Positions 49,776 through 59,184 are shown, counted from the first letter of the stretch. The stretch is DNA of 64,000 nucleotides from Saccharopolyspora rhizosphaerae (GCF_003931915.1 NZ_RSAA01000035.1:496001-560000), one strand, 5' to 3'. Notes: a model not told the origin generated them from the sequence alone. Translations and numbers: made by a program.

Positions 49776-50522
49776 TCACCCCACGTGCCGGAGCAAGCCC
49801 TGCAGGTAGGGGTCGGCGGACGCGCTCACCTCGGCGACGGTCCCCGCGGCTGTGATGCGGCCCTCGCGCATGAACCGGAGGCGGTCGGGGACGCCGGTGT
49901 CGAGCAGCCGGTGGACGTCCTGCGTGACGGCGAGGACGCCGGCACCGGTGTCGGCCTGCGCGCGCAGGTTCCGCCAGATCTGGTGGGAGAGGCTCGTCTC
50001 GACCGAGGCGGTGGGTTCGTCGACGACGAGCAGTTCGGGTGCGGGGAGCAGCGCGGCGGCGAGAGCTGCGCGCTGGACCTGTCCGGCCGAGTGCTGGTGC
50101 GGGAAAAGCTCGATCACGTCGGTCGGGTAGCAGGCCGCAGCGCACGCCTCGTCCACACTCCCCGCCTGGTGCAGGCGGTGCAGCTCTCGGAGCTGTGCTC
50201 CGACGGTGTCGTCAGCGCTGAACGCGGTGACCCCGTCCTGCGGCACCAGACCCACCGTTCCCGCCCGCAGGTGTCGCCATCGCCGCTGGTCGAGCACGGG
50301 AGTGCTGGTGATGCGGACTTCGCCGGTGCTCTGCGCCGACTCCGGCAGGGTCCCGGTCAGCGCCGCGACGAGCATCGACTTGCCGCAGCCCGACTCGCCG
50401 AGGAGCACCGTGATCTGCCCCGCGGGGACCACCAGGTCGACCGCTTCGAGGACGGTCTCGCTCCACCGACCGGTGTCGACGTGGACCGTGAGACCCCTCA
50501 GCTCGGCTACTGGCCCGCCCAT
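49776..50522 (-). CDS. Orphan ABC transporter ATP-binding protein (oligopeptide/nickel type)
   Basis: 248 residues from ATG 50522. Walker A is GESGCGKS, Walker B is LLVVDEP, and the signature reads HSAGQVQRAALA instead of LSGGQ. The H-loop is VTQDVHRLL: glutamine replaces the histidine that switches on ATP hydrolysis. The D-loop reads TASVETS. Similarity is to the Dpp/Nik-type ATPases by the PQDGVTAFSADDTV segment. No permease or binding protein gene is nearby. It may be decayed, or serve as an ATP-binding regulatory protein. Confidence 0.85.
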   Translation of the reverse strand: MGGPVAELRGLTVHVDTGRWSETVLEAVDLVVPAGQITVLLGESGCGKSMLVAALTGTLPESAQSTGEVRITSTPVLDQRRWRHLRAGTVGLVPQDGVTAFSADDTVGAQLRELHRLHQAGSVDEACAAACYPTDVIELFPHQHSAGQVQRAALAAALLPAPELLVVDEPTASVETSLSHQIWRNLRAQADTGAGVLAVTQDVHRLLDTGVPDRLRFMREGRITAAGTVAEVSASADPYLQGLLRHVG

Positions 50523-50627
50523 GCCGTCGACCTCCCCGGGATCGGCTCACCCACCACCCGGCGCACGCGACTCGGAAGTGCACTCGCTGAGGCCTGTGCC
50601 GCCAGGACGCTGGGGAGGCGACCGCGG

Positions 50628-50664
50628 AACGGCCCCTGACCCGGGTGGTCGGGGGCCGCTGTTC
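50628..50664 (-). terminator. Hairpin after the NTF2-like pseudogene
   Basis: AACGGCCCCTGACC and GGTCGGGGGCCGCTGTT form a stem with one or two bulges and a 5-nt loop. It lies just beyond the stop at 50672 on the minus strand. Confidence 0.6.
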
Positions 50665-50671
50665 GGGGAGA

Positions 50672-51099
50672 TCAGGCTGCTGGAGGTGTGGCGATGGGGG
50701 TGTTCTGGGCTGCGGCCAGCCACCAGCGGCCGTGCCGCTCGACCAGCGTGTAGAGGGCCATCTCCGAGAAACCCGTGCCGTCCAGGGCCTGCCTGCGGAG
50801 GTGGGCGATCGCGACGCCCGGGGCCGGGGCGAGCACGTGCACGACCTCGAACCGCGACGGCGGAGCGACGGCCGCGGCCATCAGGCGGTGGTGGGCGGCG
50901 GAGAGCTCCTCGAAGCTGTCCAGGGTCTGGCCGTAGGGGCTGCCCCAGAGGACGTCCGCGGCGACGAGCGGTCGTAGACGTCGGCGTCACTGGAGTCGAG
51001 GCCCTTCTGCAGCTCGGCGGCGAAGTCCGCCACCGCCGCCTCCGCTGTGGCCTGCGCTTCCGGGTCGCTCAGGGTGGGTCGCACGTCGTTCATGGTCAT
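50672..51099 (-). pseudogene. NTF2/SnoaL-like gene with a frameshift
   Basis: Two overlapping frames make one typical NTF2-like protein of about 140 residues. The first starts at ATG 51099 (ATG 51093 alternative) and reads AELQKGLDSSDADVYDR. At about 50969-50971 the meaningful frame shifts and continues VAADVLWGSPYGQTLDSFEEL, later ALYTLVERHGRWWLAAAQNT. A single missing base after the YDR codon explains it. The family (SgcJ/SnoaL-type) includes many small proteins of unknown function. A sequencing error remains possible. Confidence 0.75.
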
Positions 51100-51204
51100 C
51101 GCTCTCCTCGTGTCCGATCACGTTCACCACGACGCTAGAACTTCGAGTTGACTGGAGATCAAGCTCGCAGTCGGGCCGGTCGTGCGAACGGGCAGGATGG
51201 TCGG

Positions 51205-51597
51205 ATGCGCATGTCCCTCGTCTCGCTCGTCGTGCAGGACTACGACCAGGCCATCGACTTCTTCGTGCACGTGCTCGGGTTCGGACTGGTGGAGGACTCG
51301 CCTGCGCTCACCCACGACGGCCGGGCCAAGCGGTGGGTCGTGGTGCGGCCCCCGGGCGCGGAGACCGGGTTGCTGCTGGCTCGGGCCGACGGGGAACGCC
51401 AGGCTGCGGTCGTGGGGGACCAGACCGCGGGCCGGGTGGGCTTCTTCCTCCAGGTGGAGGACTTCGACGCCACGTACCGGCGGATGCTCGAGGCCGGGGT
51501 GGAGTTCCTCGGGCAGCCGCGCACCGAGCCCTACGGGCGGGTGGTCGTCTTCCGCGACATCGCGGGTAACAAGTGGGACCTGCTCGGCCCCCGGTAG
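51205..51597 (+). CDS. VOC-family (glyoxalase-like) protein
   Basis: 130 residues from ATG 51205 ([20 protein letters not shown]). It is a one-domain glyoxalase/bleomycin-resistance fold: [40 protein letters not shown] and [18 protein letters not shown] with the usual metal-ligand positions in the last strand. Such small VOC proteins are dimers; the reaction is unknown. It ends 47 bp before yajQ and may be co-transcribed, though a dyad lies between. Confidence 0.85.
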   Translation: MRMSLVSLVVQDYDQAIDFFVHVLGFGLVEDSPALTHDGRAKRWVVVRPPGAETGLLLARADGERQAAVVGDQTAGRVGFFLQVEDFDATYRRMLEAGVEFLGQPRTEPYGRVVVFRDIAGNKWDLLGPR

Positions 51598-51600
51598 CGT

Positions 51601-51618
51601 GTTCAGGCAGACCTGAAC
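51601..51618. promoter_or_regulatory. Perfect dyad before yajQ
   Basis: GTTCAGG and CCTGAAC are separated by 4 nt, giving a perfect 7-bp inverted repeat directly after the VOC stop and 27 nt before the yajQ start. It could be a repressor operator or a small RNA hairpin. A -10-like CTCTACT lies at 51624-51630. Confidence 0.4.
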
Positions 51619-51644
51619 AGCGGCTCTACTGGGAGGTACTCAAG

Positions 51645-52136
51645 GTGGCAAACCCGTCCTTCGACGTGGTCAGCAAGGTGGATCACCAGGAGGTGGACAA
51701 CGCGCTGAACCAGGCGGCCAAGGAGCTGGCCAACCGGTTCGACTTCCGGGGCACCGGGACCAAGATCTCCTGGTCCGGGCAGGACGCCGTGGTCCTGGAG
51801 TCGGAGACCGAGGAGCGCTGCAAGGCCGCGATCGAGGTCTTCAAGGAGAAGCTGATCAAGCGCGGCATCTCGCTGAAGGCCCTGGACATGGGCGACCCGG
51901 CGAGTTCCGGCCAGGTCTACAAGGCCACCGGCAAGCTCGTGCAGGGTATCTCCCAGGAGGTCGCGAAGAAGATCTCCAAGAAGGTCCGCGACGAAGGCCC
52001 CAAGGGGGTCCAGGCGCAGATCCAGGGCGACGCGCTGCGCGTCTCCGGCAAGAAGAAGGACGACCTGCAGGACGTCATCTCGTTGCTGAAGTCCTCCGAC
52101 TTCGACGTGGCCCTGCAGTTCGAGAACTACCGGTGA
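51645..52136 (+). CDS. yajQ: YajQ-family nucleotide-binding protein
   Basis: 163 residues from GTG 51645, with GGGAGG 8 nt upstream. The sequence is classical: [21 protein letters not shown] at the start, [26 protein letters not shown], and the end [14 protein letters not shown]. YajQ proteins bind nucleotides, and in Xanthomonas a member binds c-di-GMP and controls transcription. In actinobacteria the role is unclear. Confidence 0.96.
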   Translation: MANPSFDVVSKVDHQEVDNALNQAAKELANRFDFRGTGTKISWSGQDAVVLESETEERCKAAIEVFKEKLIKRGISLKALDMGDPASSGQVYKATGKLVQGISQEVAKKISKKVRDEGPKGVQAQIQGDALRVSGKKKDDLQDVISLLKSSDFDVALQFENYR

Positions 52137-52206
52137 TCAGCGCCGCACCCTGCGCACAGCGCACACCACTGTGCGCAGGGCGGACAGCTGCTCGGGAAGG
52201 GGCTTT

Positions 52207-53082
52207 GTGAAGGGGATCGTGCTGGCCGGAGGCAGCGGGACTCGGTTGCACCCGCTCACCCAGGCGGTGTCGAAGCAGCTCCTCCCGGTCTACGACAAGC
52301 CGATGATCTACTACCCGCTCTCGGTGCTCATGCTGGCCGGGATCCGGGAAGTGCTGCTGATCTCCACACCTTCCGACCTCCCCATGTTCCAGCGCCTGCT
52401 GGGCGACGGGTCGCAGTTCGGGCTGGACATCTCCTACGCCGAGCAGCCGCAGCCCAACGGGCTCGCCGAGGCGTTCGTCATCGGAGCCGACTTCGTCGCC
52501 GACGAGCCGGTGGCCCTGGTGCTCGGCGACAACATCTTCTACGGCCAGGGCTTCTCCGGGATCCTCCGCAACTGCGTGCGCGACCTGCAGGGATGCACCC
52601 TCTTCGGCTACCCGGTGCGGGACCCGCAGCGGTACGGGGTCGGGGAGGTCGACGAAGACGGCAAGCTGCTGTCGATCGTGGAGAAGCCCGCGGAACCCCG
52701 CTCGAACATGGCGATCACCGGCCTGTACTTCTACGACAACGCCGTCGTCGACATCGCCAAGGGGCTTGTTCCGTCGGCACGCGGCGAGCTGGAGATCACC
52801 GACATCAACCTCACCTACCTGCGTGAAGGCCGCGCGCACCTGACCGAGCTCGGCCGCGGGTTCGCCTGGCTGGACACCGGCACACACGACTCGCTGCTGG
52901 AGGCCGGGCAGTTCGTGCAGGTCCTCGAGCACCGCACCGGCGTGCGGATCGCCTGCCTGGAGGAGATCGCGCTGAAGATGGGGTTCATCTCGGCCGAGGC
53001 GTGCTACGAGCTGGGGGCCCAGCAGGCCAAGTCCGGCTACGGCGAGTACGTCATGGAAGTAGCCCGCAAAGCCGGCTCCTGA
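52207..53082 (+). CDS. rmlA: Glucose-1-phosphate thymidylyltransferase
   Basis: 291 residues from GTG 52207. It has [20 protein letters not shown] and [13 protein letters not shown] (nucleotide and phosphate binding), [11 protein letters not shown], the [10 protein letters not shown] segment, [19 protein letters not shown] and [19 protein letters not shown]. RmlA makes dTDP-glucose for rhamnose, needed for cell-wall linkage and for glycosylated products. The other rml genes are not in this window. The length is exact for the family. Confidence 0.96.
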   Translation: MKGIVLAGGSGTRLHPLTQAVSKQLLPVYDKPMIYYPLSVLMLAGIREVLLISTPSDLPMFQRLLGDGSQFGLDISYAEQPQPNGLAEAFVIGADFVADEPVALVLGDNIFYGQGFSGILRNCVRDLQGCTLFGYPVRDPQRYGVGEVDEDGKLLSIVEKPAEPRSNMAITGLYFYDNAVVDIAKGLVPSARGELEITDINLTYLREGRAHLTELGRGFAWLDTGTHDSLLEAGQFVQVLEHRTGVRIACLEEIALKMGFISAEACYELGAQQAKSGYGEYVMEVARKAGS

Positions 53083-53380
53083 TCCCCTCTTCTTGGCGGT
53101 TTCTCCGCTCAGCGGTGCGGGTGGCAGAACCTGAGCTGCGCCGTGGCTCCGTGCGCCACTCCTGATGTGGGCTGATGCACGGCATCGTGGCGTACTCGCC
53201 ACGAAGCCGCTCAGAACCTGCGGCGGTGCGAACTGCGTCCGGAACCGGGAGAAGCGGTGCCGCCGCGAACCGCCTGACGCGGGTGAGGTAATGCACCTGC
53301 GGGAGCGGCTGGTGCCGCGGCCGCCTTGGGCTTGCGGCGGTGTTGGGTGAGTCTCTCGTGTGGAACAGCTACCGACGTTG
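53083..53380. other. Intergenic region between convergent rmlA and htpX
   Basis: 298 bp with no coding frame that resembles a protein. I see no strong hairpin and no other feature. Confidence 0.4.
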
Positions 53381-54256
53381 CTAGCGGATCGGGGGCAGTT
53401 GCCTGCCGGCCATGCCTTCGAGGCGTGAGATCCGCTCCGCCATGGGCGGGTGGGTGGAGAACAGCCTCGTCAGGCGCTCGCCCGGGCGGAACGGGTTGGC
53501 GATCATGAGGTGGGACTGCGACACCAGCTGCGGTTCCGGCGCCAGCGGTGCCGCCTGGGTGCCCCGCTCCAGCTTGCGCAGCGCCGAGGCGAGCGCCAGC
53601 GGGTCGCCCGTGAGGTCGGCCCCGGAGGCGTCGGCCTGGTACTCGCGCGATCGGCTCACCGCCATCTGCACCACGGCCGCCGCGATCGGTCCCACCAGCG
53701 CCACCAGCAGCATCGCGAACGGGTTCGGGCGGTCCTCGTCGTGGCCGCCGAACATGCCGAAGAACATGCCGAAGTTCGCCAGGAACGTCACCACGCTCGC
53801 CAGCGCACCGGCCACGCTGGAGATCAGGATGTCGCGGTTGTAGACGTGGGAGAGCTCGTGGCCGAGCACCGCGCGCAGCTCCCGCTCGTCGAGGAGCTCG
53901 AGGATGCCCGTCGTGCAGCACACCGCCGCGTTGCGCGGGTTCCGGCCGGTCGCGAAGGCGTTGGGCGCGCGGGTCGGGCTGACGTAGAGGGCCGGCATCG
54001 GCTGCCTGGCCGATGTCGCCAACTCCCGCACGATCCGGTACATGGCGGGCTGCTCCGCCTCCGACACCGGCCGGGCACGCATCGAGCGCAACGCCAGCTT
54101 GGACGAGTTGAAGTAGGCGTACCCGTTCATGCCCAGCGCCACGACGAGTCCGATGACCAGGCCGGCCCGACCGAAGATCGCTCCGACCAGCAGCACCAGC
54201 GCGCTCATGCCACCGAGCAGCACTGCGGTTTTCAGACCGTTGAAATGACTGCGCAC
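53381..54256 (-). CDS. htpX: Membrane zinc metalloprotease HtpX
   Basis: 291 residues from GTG 54256. Two N-terminal membrane helices (about 10-50), the zinc site [10 protein letters not shown] (His residues near 134 and 138), two further helices, and the third ligand in [13 protein letters not shown]. The tail ends [17 protein letters not shown]. HtpX degrades misfolded membrane proteins and is a backup to FtsH. In mycobacteria htpX lies near the prenyl synthase grcC1, and here a prenyl synthase gene lies 4 kb away. Confidence 0.95.
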   Translation of the reverse strand: MRSHFNGLKTAVLLGGMSALVLLVGAIFGRAGLVIGLVVALGMNGYAYFNSSKLALRSMRARPVSEAEQPAMYRIVRELATSARQPMPALYVSPTRAPNAFATGRNPRNAAVCCTTGILELLDERELRAVLGHELSHVYNRDILISSVAGALASVVTFLANFGMFFGMFGGHDEDRPNPFAMLLVALVGPIAAAVVQMAVSRSREYQADASGADLTGDPLALASALRKLERGTQAAPLAPEPQLVSQSHLMIANPFRPGERLTRLFSTHPPMAERISRLEGMAGRQLPPIR

Positions 54257-54453
54257 CTCTGCCTCCGCCCGTGGTTCAACTGGAAAACGCGTGGGGGCTT
54301 CGCACGGTTCCGCCGAACGGATGTGCTGAATGCAACTAGGCCACCCGATCGGGTGAAACCGACTTCCGATCTAGGCTGAACGGACTAAGCACGAGCAAAC
54401 CGAACGACATCCTCCGGTTCCCCCCTCTGGAGGGTGCTCAGAAGGGATTCTCC

Positions 54454-55362
54454 ATGGTCTTCGCCAAGCTGCGCCGACGATGGTCGGCCAGCCCCGGCAC
54501 CCCGACGCACTCTCCCGGCGGCGGGGCCTCGCTGCACCCACGACCGCTCGACAGCGGCCTCGTGAGCGGTCAGGTGCACGACGAGCGTGGCGCCCTCCTC
54601 CCCGACGTGAACGTCACGATCGTCAACCGGCTCAACCAGATCATCGCGGAGACGAAGACCGACGGCTACGGCGGATTCGTCCTCTCCGTGGCCCCCGGCA
54701 CGCACCGGTTGTCCGTCGCCGCCGGCGGCTACCGCCGGTTCAGCACCAAGGTGCAGGTGCAGGTCAACCAGCACTCCCCGCTCGGCAGCATCGGCATCGT
54801 GCCCGACGACTCGCTGCAGCTGCCCCAGCCGGGCCGCTACCGGTTCGACCCGTACCACACCGAGATCAGGTTCGTGGCCCAGCACATCGGGATGTCCAAG
54901 ATCCACGGCGAGTTCAAGGAGTTCGACGGCGTGATCGAGGTCGCGCCGCGCTTCGAGGACTCCCGGATCGAGGTCGTCATGGAGGCCGCCTCCATCGACA
55001 CGGGTGTGCAGATGCGCGACGACCACCTGCGGTCGGCCGACTTCCTCGACGTCGAGTCGCACCCCAAGCTCTACTTCCGGAGCAACCGGCTGACGCACCT
55101 GCGGTCGGACCGCTGGAACGTCAGCGGCCAGCTGACATTGCGCGGCACCACCAGCCCGGTGGACCTGCAGACCGTCTACCTGGGCCAGCGCAAGTTCCAG
55201 GGCCCCGGTTTCGACAACGACCTGCGGGTCGCCTGCGAGGCCAGCGCGACCCTGCGGCGCGAGGACTACTCGGTGAACTGGCAGGCGACGCTCGCCAAGG
55301 GCATCGCGGTCGTCGGCCCGACGATCAGCATCGAGCTGGGCGTCCAGGCCGTCGTGGAGTGA
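54454..55362 (+). CDS. YceI-family protein with N-terminal Ig-like (carboxypeptidase-regulatory-like) domain
   Basis: 302 residues from ATG 54454, with AAGGGA upstream. After a basic start, residues about 35-110 form a beta-sandwich of the carboxypeptidase-regulatory type (SGQVHDERGALLPDVNVTIV, TKTDGYGGFVLSVAPGTHRL). Residues about 125-300 are a YceI lipocalin-like domain with GRYRFDPYHTEIRFVAQHIG, SIDTGVQMRDDHLRSADFLD and TLRGTTSPVDL. YceI proteins bind long-chain isoprenoids in a barrel. There is no evident signal peptide, so the protein may be cytoplasmic. The link to the prenyl synthase nearby is only suggestive. Confidence 0.9.
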   Translation: MVFAKLRRRWSASPGTPTHSPGGGASLHPRPLDSGLVSGQVHDERGALLPDVNVTIVNRLNQIIAETKTDGYGGFVLSVAPGTHRLSVAAGGYRRFSTKVQVQVNQHSPLGSIGIVPDDSLQLPQPGRYRFDPYHTEIRFVAQHIGMSKIHGEFKEFDGVIEVAPRFEDSRIEVVMEAASIDTGVQMRDDHLRSADFLDVESHPKLYFRSNRLTHLRSDRWNVSGQLTLRGTTSPVDLQTVYLGQRKFQGPGFDNDLRVACEASATLRREDYSVNWQATLAKGIAVVGPTISIELGVQAVVE

Positions 55363-55368
55363 CGACAG

Positions 55369-55408
55369 CGACAACGGCTGCGCGGACCCCGTCACGCAGC
55401 CGTTGTCG
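55369..55408. terminator. Bidirectional terminator
   Basis: GACAACGGCTGCG and CGCAGCCGTTGTC form a perfect 13-bp stem with a 12-nt loop between the convergent YceI and dimethylargininase genes. No long T-run follows. Confidence 0.8.
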
Positions 55409-55413
55409 TCCCC

Positions 55414-56265
55414 TCAGGAGTGCAGCTCCATCGTGCAGCACTTGGGGCCACCGCCGGACTTCCGCAGCTCGGACATGTCCAGCGGGATCACCTCGTAGCC
55501 CCGGTCGTCCAGCTGCTTGGCCAAGCCGGTGGCCTCCTCGGGCAGCACCACGTGGCGTCCGTCGGAGACGCCGTTGAGGCCGAGGCAGGCCGCATCCGCC
55601 TCGTCGGCGATCACCGCGTCCGGGAACATCCTCGCCAGCACCCGCCGGGAACCCTCCGAGAAGGCCTCCGGGAAGTAGGCGATCTGCGCGTTCGGCGCCT
55701 TGTCCAGCACGAACAGCGCCGTGTCCAGGTGGTAGTAGCGCTCGTCGACCAGGTTGAGCGAAACCACCGGAACCCCCAGGAACTCCTGCGCCTCGGCGTG
55801 CGCGGCGGGATCGGTGCGGAAACCGGTCCCGGCCAGCAGCACCTCGCCGGTCCAGGCGAAGTCCCCCTCCGCCTCGTTGATCCGGGTCGGCATCACCACG
55901 TCGCGGTAGCCGTGGGCGAGGAACCACCGGCGGAAGTGCTCGGCCTCGGCCGCGCGCTCGGGCGCGCGGAACTTCGCCCCCAGGACGCGGCCCTCGATCA
56001 CGGTCCCGGAGTTGGCCGCGAACACCATGTCGGGCAGGCCCGGCTGCGGCTCGATGGTGTCCACGGTGTGGCCGAGCCGGAGGTAGGTGTTCTTCAGCTC
56101 TTCCCACTGAGCCACGGCCAGCGCCGTGTCGACCGGTTGGTCCGGGTCCATCCACGGGTTGATCACGTACTCAACGGTGAAGTACGCGGGCGGGCACATC
56201 AGGTAGTGGCGCCGGGTGGCCTGGCCCGCCGACGTCTCGGTGGATCGCGCCGATGTTGCCGTCAT
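55414..56265 (-). CDS. ddaH: Dimethylargininase-like amidinotransferase-fold hydrolase
   Basis: 283 residues from ATG 56265. Motifs are FAANSGTVIEGRVLGAKF, EAEGDFAWTGEVLLAGTG (substrate Asp/Glu), DERYYHLDTALFVLD with the catalytic His near 179, and GGGPKCCTMELHS at the end with the nucleophilic Cys276. The reaction is hydrolysis of N-methylated arginine to citrulline, or ornithine formation in arginine use. The gene is divergent from an Lrp-type regulator (74-bp gap), which suggests amino-acid-controlled expression. Confidence 0.9.
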   Translation of the reverse strand: MTATSARSTETSAGQATRRHYLMCPPAYFTVEYVINPWMDPDQPVDTALAVAQWEELKNTYLRLGHTVDTIEPQPGLPDMVFAANSGTVIEGRVLGAKFRAPERAAEAEHFRRWFLAHGYRDVVMPTRINEAEGDFAWTGEVLLAGTGFRTDPAAHAEAQEFLGVPVVSLNLVDERYYHLDTALFVLDKAPNAQIAYFPEAFSEGSRRVLARMFPDAVIADEADAACLGLNGVSDGRHVVLPEEATGLAKQLDDRGYEVIPLDMSELRKSGGGPKCCTMELHS

Positions 56266-56339
56266 GAATCGAAATCTATGCTGTGTGGATACCTACCATC
56301 AACGCCGTTCCGTTCGCACTTTGCGGCAGGATGTTGCGT

Positions 56340-56786
56340 ATGGACGCCTTGGACCAACGAATCATTTCGCACCTGGTCGCGGACGCGCGAGCGAGCTACG
56401 CGGAGATCGGATCGGACGTCGGGCTGTCCGCGCCCGCGGTGAAGAGACGGGTCGACAAGCTGCTCGACCAGGGCGTCCTGCAGGGTTTCACCGCGGTGGT
56501 CGACCCCGAGGCGCTGGGGTGGGGCACCGAGGCGTTCGTGGAGGTCCACTGCCGCGGCAACGTCCCTGCCCACCGGATCCGCAGCGGGCTGGAGCCGCTG
56601 CCGGAGATCGTCGCGCTCTACACCGTCTCCGGCCAGGCGGACGCGATCGTGCACCTGCGGGCCGCCGACATCCACCACCTCGAGGAGGCGATGGAGCGGC
56701 TCCGGGAGGTCGACTTCGTCTCCCGCACGGTGTCCACCGTCGTGCTCTCCCGCCTGCTGGAGCGCCAACCCCAGCGGGCCGACTGA
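56340..56786 (+). CDS. Lrp/AsnC-family transcriptional regulator
   Basis: 148 residues from ATG 56340, chosen because AGG lies 9 nt upstream; an ATG 9 nt earlier has no spacing. An N-terminal AsnC-type helix-turn-helix (MDALDQRIISHLVADARASY, SDVGLSAPAVKRRVDKL) and a C-terminal RAM domain (TVSGQADAIVHLRAADIHHL). Members bind amino acids as octamers. Divergence from ddaH suggests that arginine or a derivative is sensed and that ddaH is the target. Confidence 0.92.
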   Translation: MDALDQRIISHLVADARASYAEIGSDVGLSAPAVKRRVDKLLDQGVLQGFTAVVDPEALGWGTEAFVEVHCRGNVPAHRIRSGLEPLPEIVALYTVSGQADAIVHLRAADIHHLEEAMERLREVDFVSRTVSTVVLSRLLERQPQRAD

Positions 56787-56793
56787 CGTCTCG

Positions 56794-57957
56794 TCAGTTG
56801 CGCGGCTGGTCCGCGTGCCAGGGCGCGAACCCGGCGATCTCGGCGTCGGACGGCGTGCGGAACCAGACGTCCGCGGTGATCTGGTCGTACTGCGGGGAGT
56901 CCGGGGTGTGGTACTGACGGGACGCCGAGTGGCCCTTGATCATCGGGCCGGTCCCGGAACTCCCACCCTGCGGCGTCGCCGGAGCGCTGGAGGCGGCAGC
57001 GGCCGGTGGCGTGGGTTCGGCCTCGGTCGCGGGCTCGGGCTCGGACTTCGCCGGGGCCTCCGAACGCTGCTCCCACGTGGAGTCGCGGCCCGGGTGCGGC
57101 CCCGCGCCCGGTGTCCGGCGCGGCAACGGGGAGGAGTCCTCGACCAGCGTGATCTCCGCCGGGTCCTCGTAGCTGTCGCTCTGCGGCAGCGGACGGCCGT
57201 TCTCGACGTGCCGGCGCAGGGCGTCCGGAATCTGCGGGAGATCGACCTGACGGGTCGGCTCGCCGCGCGACTGCGGGGTCCGCTTCGGCAGCGGCGCCCC
57301 GGCAGGCGTCTCGTCAGAACCGTCGGTGGCCGGCGAGGACTGCTCCTGCTCGGCGGGAACGCTCGGGATGACCTGGGTGGCGTCGGCGCCGACCGGCGGT
57401 GTGCACGGCTCCTGCGCATCCCCGGCCGACTCCGGCTCGAACAGCGACCTGAGCTGTCCCGACAACTGGCCGGAGTCCTCCTCCTCGTCGGCTCCCGGGG
57501 GGAACTGCGACGGGCGCGGCTCGACCCGGGTCTCTTCGACCTCGGGGTTGCGGAACCACGTGTTGTCGGTCTCCGGCTCCTGTTCCGGCTCGGGGAGGTG
57601 GTGGGTCTCCGCAGCGGTCGTGCGAGTCGCTTCCGGCGCCACCCACGGACGAGGCCTGCGGTCCCACTCCTCGAACTGCGGCTCCTCGGGCTCCTCCCAC
57701 TGCCGGGGCTGGTCCAGCAGCTCCAGCGGGGCCGGCTGGTGCTCGGCCTGCTCGGCGAAGCGCTCGGTGCCGTCGTCGTCCTCGTGGACCGGCTCGTCGT
57801 AGAGCGTTTCGTCGTGCACGGAGTGGTGCGGGCGAGCCAGCTCCTCCTCCAGGCGGCGGCGCAGCGGCCGGACGAACAACGCCCAGGTGACGAGAGCACC
57901 CAGCAGGAAAGCAGCGAGGCTCCACAGCCACACCTGGGTGAACAGCCAGGTGATCAC
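56794..57957 (-). CDS. Membrane-anchored protein with long acidic linker and sunset-like C-terminal domain
   Basis: 387 residues from ATG 57957. A membrane helix at 5-28 is followed by a basic stop (RPLRRRLEEELARP) and about 300 residues rich in Glu, Pro, Asp and Ser. The last 45 residues contain MIKGHSASRQYHTPDSPQYD and ADVWFRTPSDAEIAGFAPW. This matches the sunset-domain pattern: IKG, YH-P, VWF and AGF. The domain is found in actinobacterial membrane proteins; its function is unknown. It probably sits in the cytoplasm or outside at the end of a long tether. It converges with the lrp gene, 7 bp between stop codons. Confidence 0.8.
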   Translation of the reverse strand: MITWLFTQVWLWSLAAFLLGALVTWALFVRPLRRRLEEELARPHHSVHDETLYDEPVHEDDDGTERFAEQAEHQPAPLELLDQPRQWEEPEEPQFEEWDRRPRPWVAPEATRTTAAETHHLPEPEQEPETDNTWFRNPEVEETRVEPRPSQFPPGADEEEDSGQLSGQLRSLFEPESAGDAQEPCTPPVGADATQVIPSVPAEQEQSSPATDGSDETPAGAPLPKRTPQSRGEPTRQVDLPQIPDALRRHVENGRPLPQSDSYEDPAEITLVEDSSPLPRRTPGAGPHPGRDSTWEQRSEAPAKSEPEPATEAEPTPPAAAASSAPATPQGGSSGTGPMIKGHSASRQYHTPDSPQYDQITADVWFRTPSDAEIAGFAPWHADQPRN

Positions 57958-58109
57958 GAGCGATGTCCCTCCTCCGGGGTTCCAGCACCTCCGCCGGTCA
58001 CTCCCGGGTTCCTACCACGCCTGCGACGCGCGCCGGTACCTCTTCGGCCCGCTCGTGACCCATCCGGCGAGTTCAAGACAGCGGCTTCAGCACGAACCGG
58101 AAGCCCGGG

Positions 58110-59138
58110 TCACCAGGTGCGGGCGACCACGTAGTCGACCAACGAGGCCAGCGCCTCCCGGGCCGGCACGGCCGGCAGCGAGGCGAGCTCCTTGCGCGCG
58201 TCGTCGGCGAACTCCTGCAGCGTGCCCCGGGTGCGCTCCAGTCCGCGGGACTCGCGCAACAGCTCCAGGGCCTCCTCGACCTCGGCGTCGGAGGACAGCG
58301 GGCGACCCAGCAGGTCGCGCAGCCGGGCCGGGCAGTCCTCGTCGGCCAGCGCGTAGAGCATCGGGAGGGTCTTGACCCCCTCGCGCAGGTCTGTGCCCGG
58401 CGTCTTGCCGGACTCCTTCGACGGCGAGGCGATGTCGATGATGTCGTCGGAGATCTGGAACCCGGTGCCGATGAGCTTGCCGATGCGCTCCAGCGACTCG
58501 ATCGTCGCCTGGTCGGCACCGGAGAACCAGGCGCCGAACCGGGCGGCGGTCGCGATCAGCGAACCGGTCTTCTCGTAGATCACCTTGAGGTAGAACTCGA
58601 CCGCGTCGTCGCCCTCCCGGACACCTTCGGTCTCCCGCATCTGGCCGGTGACCAGGGCCTCGAAGGTCGCCGCCATGCGGCGGACCGCTTCGGCGCCGAG
58701 GTCGGCGATCAGCTGCGAGGCCTTGGCGAACAGGAAGTCGCCGGTGAGGATCGCGACGGAGTTGTCCCACCGCGCGTTGGCGCTGGTCGCGCCCCGCCGC
58801 ATGGTGGCCTCGTCCATCACGTCGTCGTGGTAGAGCGTCGCGAGGTGGATCATCTCCACCACGGCGCCGGACTTGATCACCTCGTCGGTCGTGTCGTCGC
58901 CGAACTGGGCGGCGAGCAGCACGAACAGCGGGCGGAACCGCTTCCCACCCGCGTCGACCAGGTGCAGCGAGGTGCGCGTGGCGAAGTCGAGGTCACTGCG
59001 CACCTCGTCGTGTAGCAGCTGCTCGACGCGCGCCATGCCCTGCTTGACCGAGTTGGCCAGCTCGGCGTCGGTGATCTGGAAACCACCCAACCCGGCCGCC
59101 TTCAGTTCACTGATCGGGTCATCCGCTGGCCTGCTCAC
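58110..59138 (-). CDS. Polyprenyl diphosphate synthase
   Basis: 342 residues from GTG 59138 (MSRPADDPISELK); an upstream in-frame ATG extends the start by 12 residues. It has the aspartate-rich motifs DDVMDEATMRRG (about 100) and DDIIDIAS (about 225), plus GGKRFRPLFVLLAAQF. Such enzymes condense isopentenyl diphosphate with an allylic substrate to give the side chain of menaquinone. Lying 46 bp after nuoN on the same strand, it may share the nuo transcript and supply quinone for the same chain. GrcC1 of mycobacteria is the likely counterpart. Confidence 0.92.
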   Translation of the reverse strand: MSRPADDPISELKAAGLGGFQITDAELANSVKQGMARVEQLLHDEVRSDLDFATRTSLHLVDAGGKRFRPLFVLLAAQFGDDTTDEVIKSGAVVEMIHLATLYHDDVMDEATMRRGATSANARWDNSVAILTGDFLFAKASQLIADLGAEAVRRMAATFEALVTGQMRETEGVREGDDAVEFYLKVIYEKTGSLIATAARFGAWFSGADQATIESLERIGKLIGTGFQISDDIIDIASPSKESGKTPGTDLREGVKTLPMLYALADEDCPARLRDLLGRPLSSDAEVEEALELLRESRGLERTRGTLQEFADDARKELASLPAVPAREALASLVDYVVARTW

Positions 59139-59184
59139 GTCACCGTCGCCTTCGCTCCCCCACATCGCCCTACGGGCGAGCACT

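Noticed and set aside
53211..53921. Minus-strand frame overlapping htpX
   Set aside because: Out-of-frame shadow of htpX; Gly/Arg/Ala-rich with no family marks.
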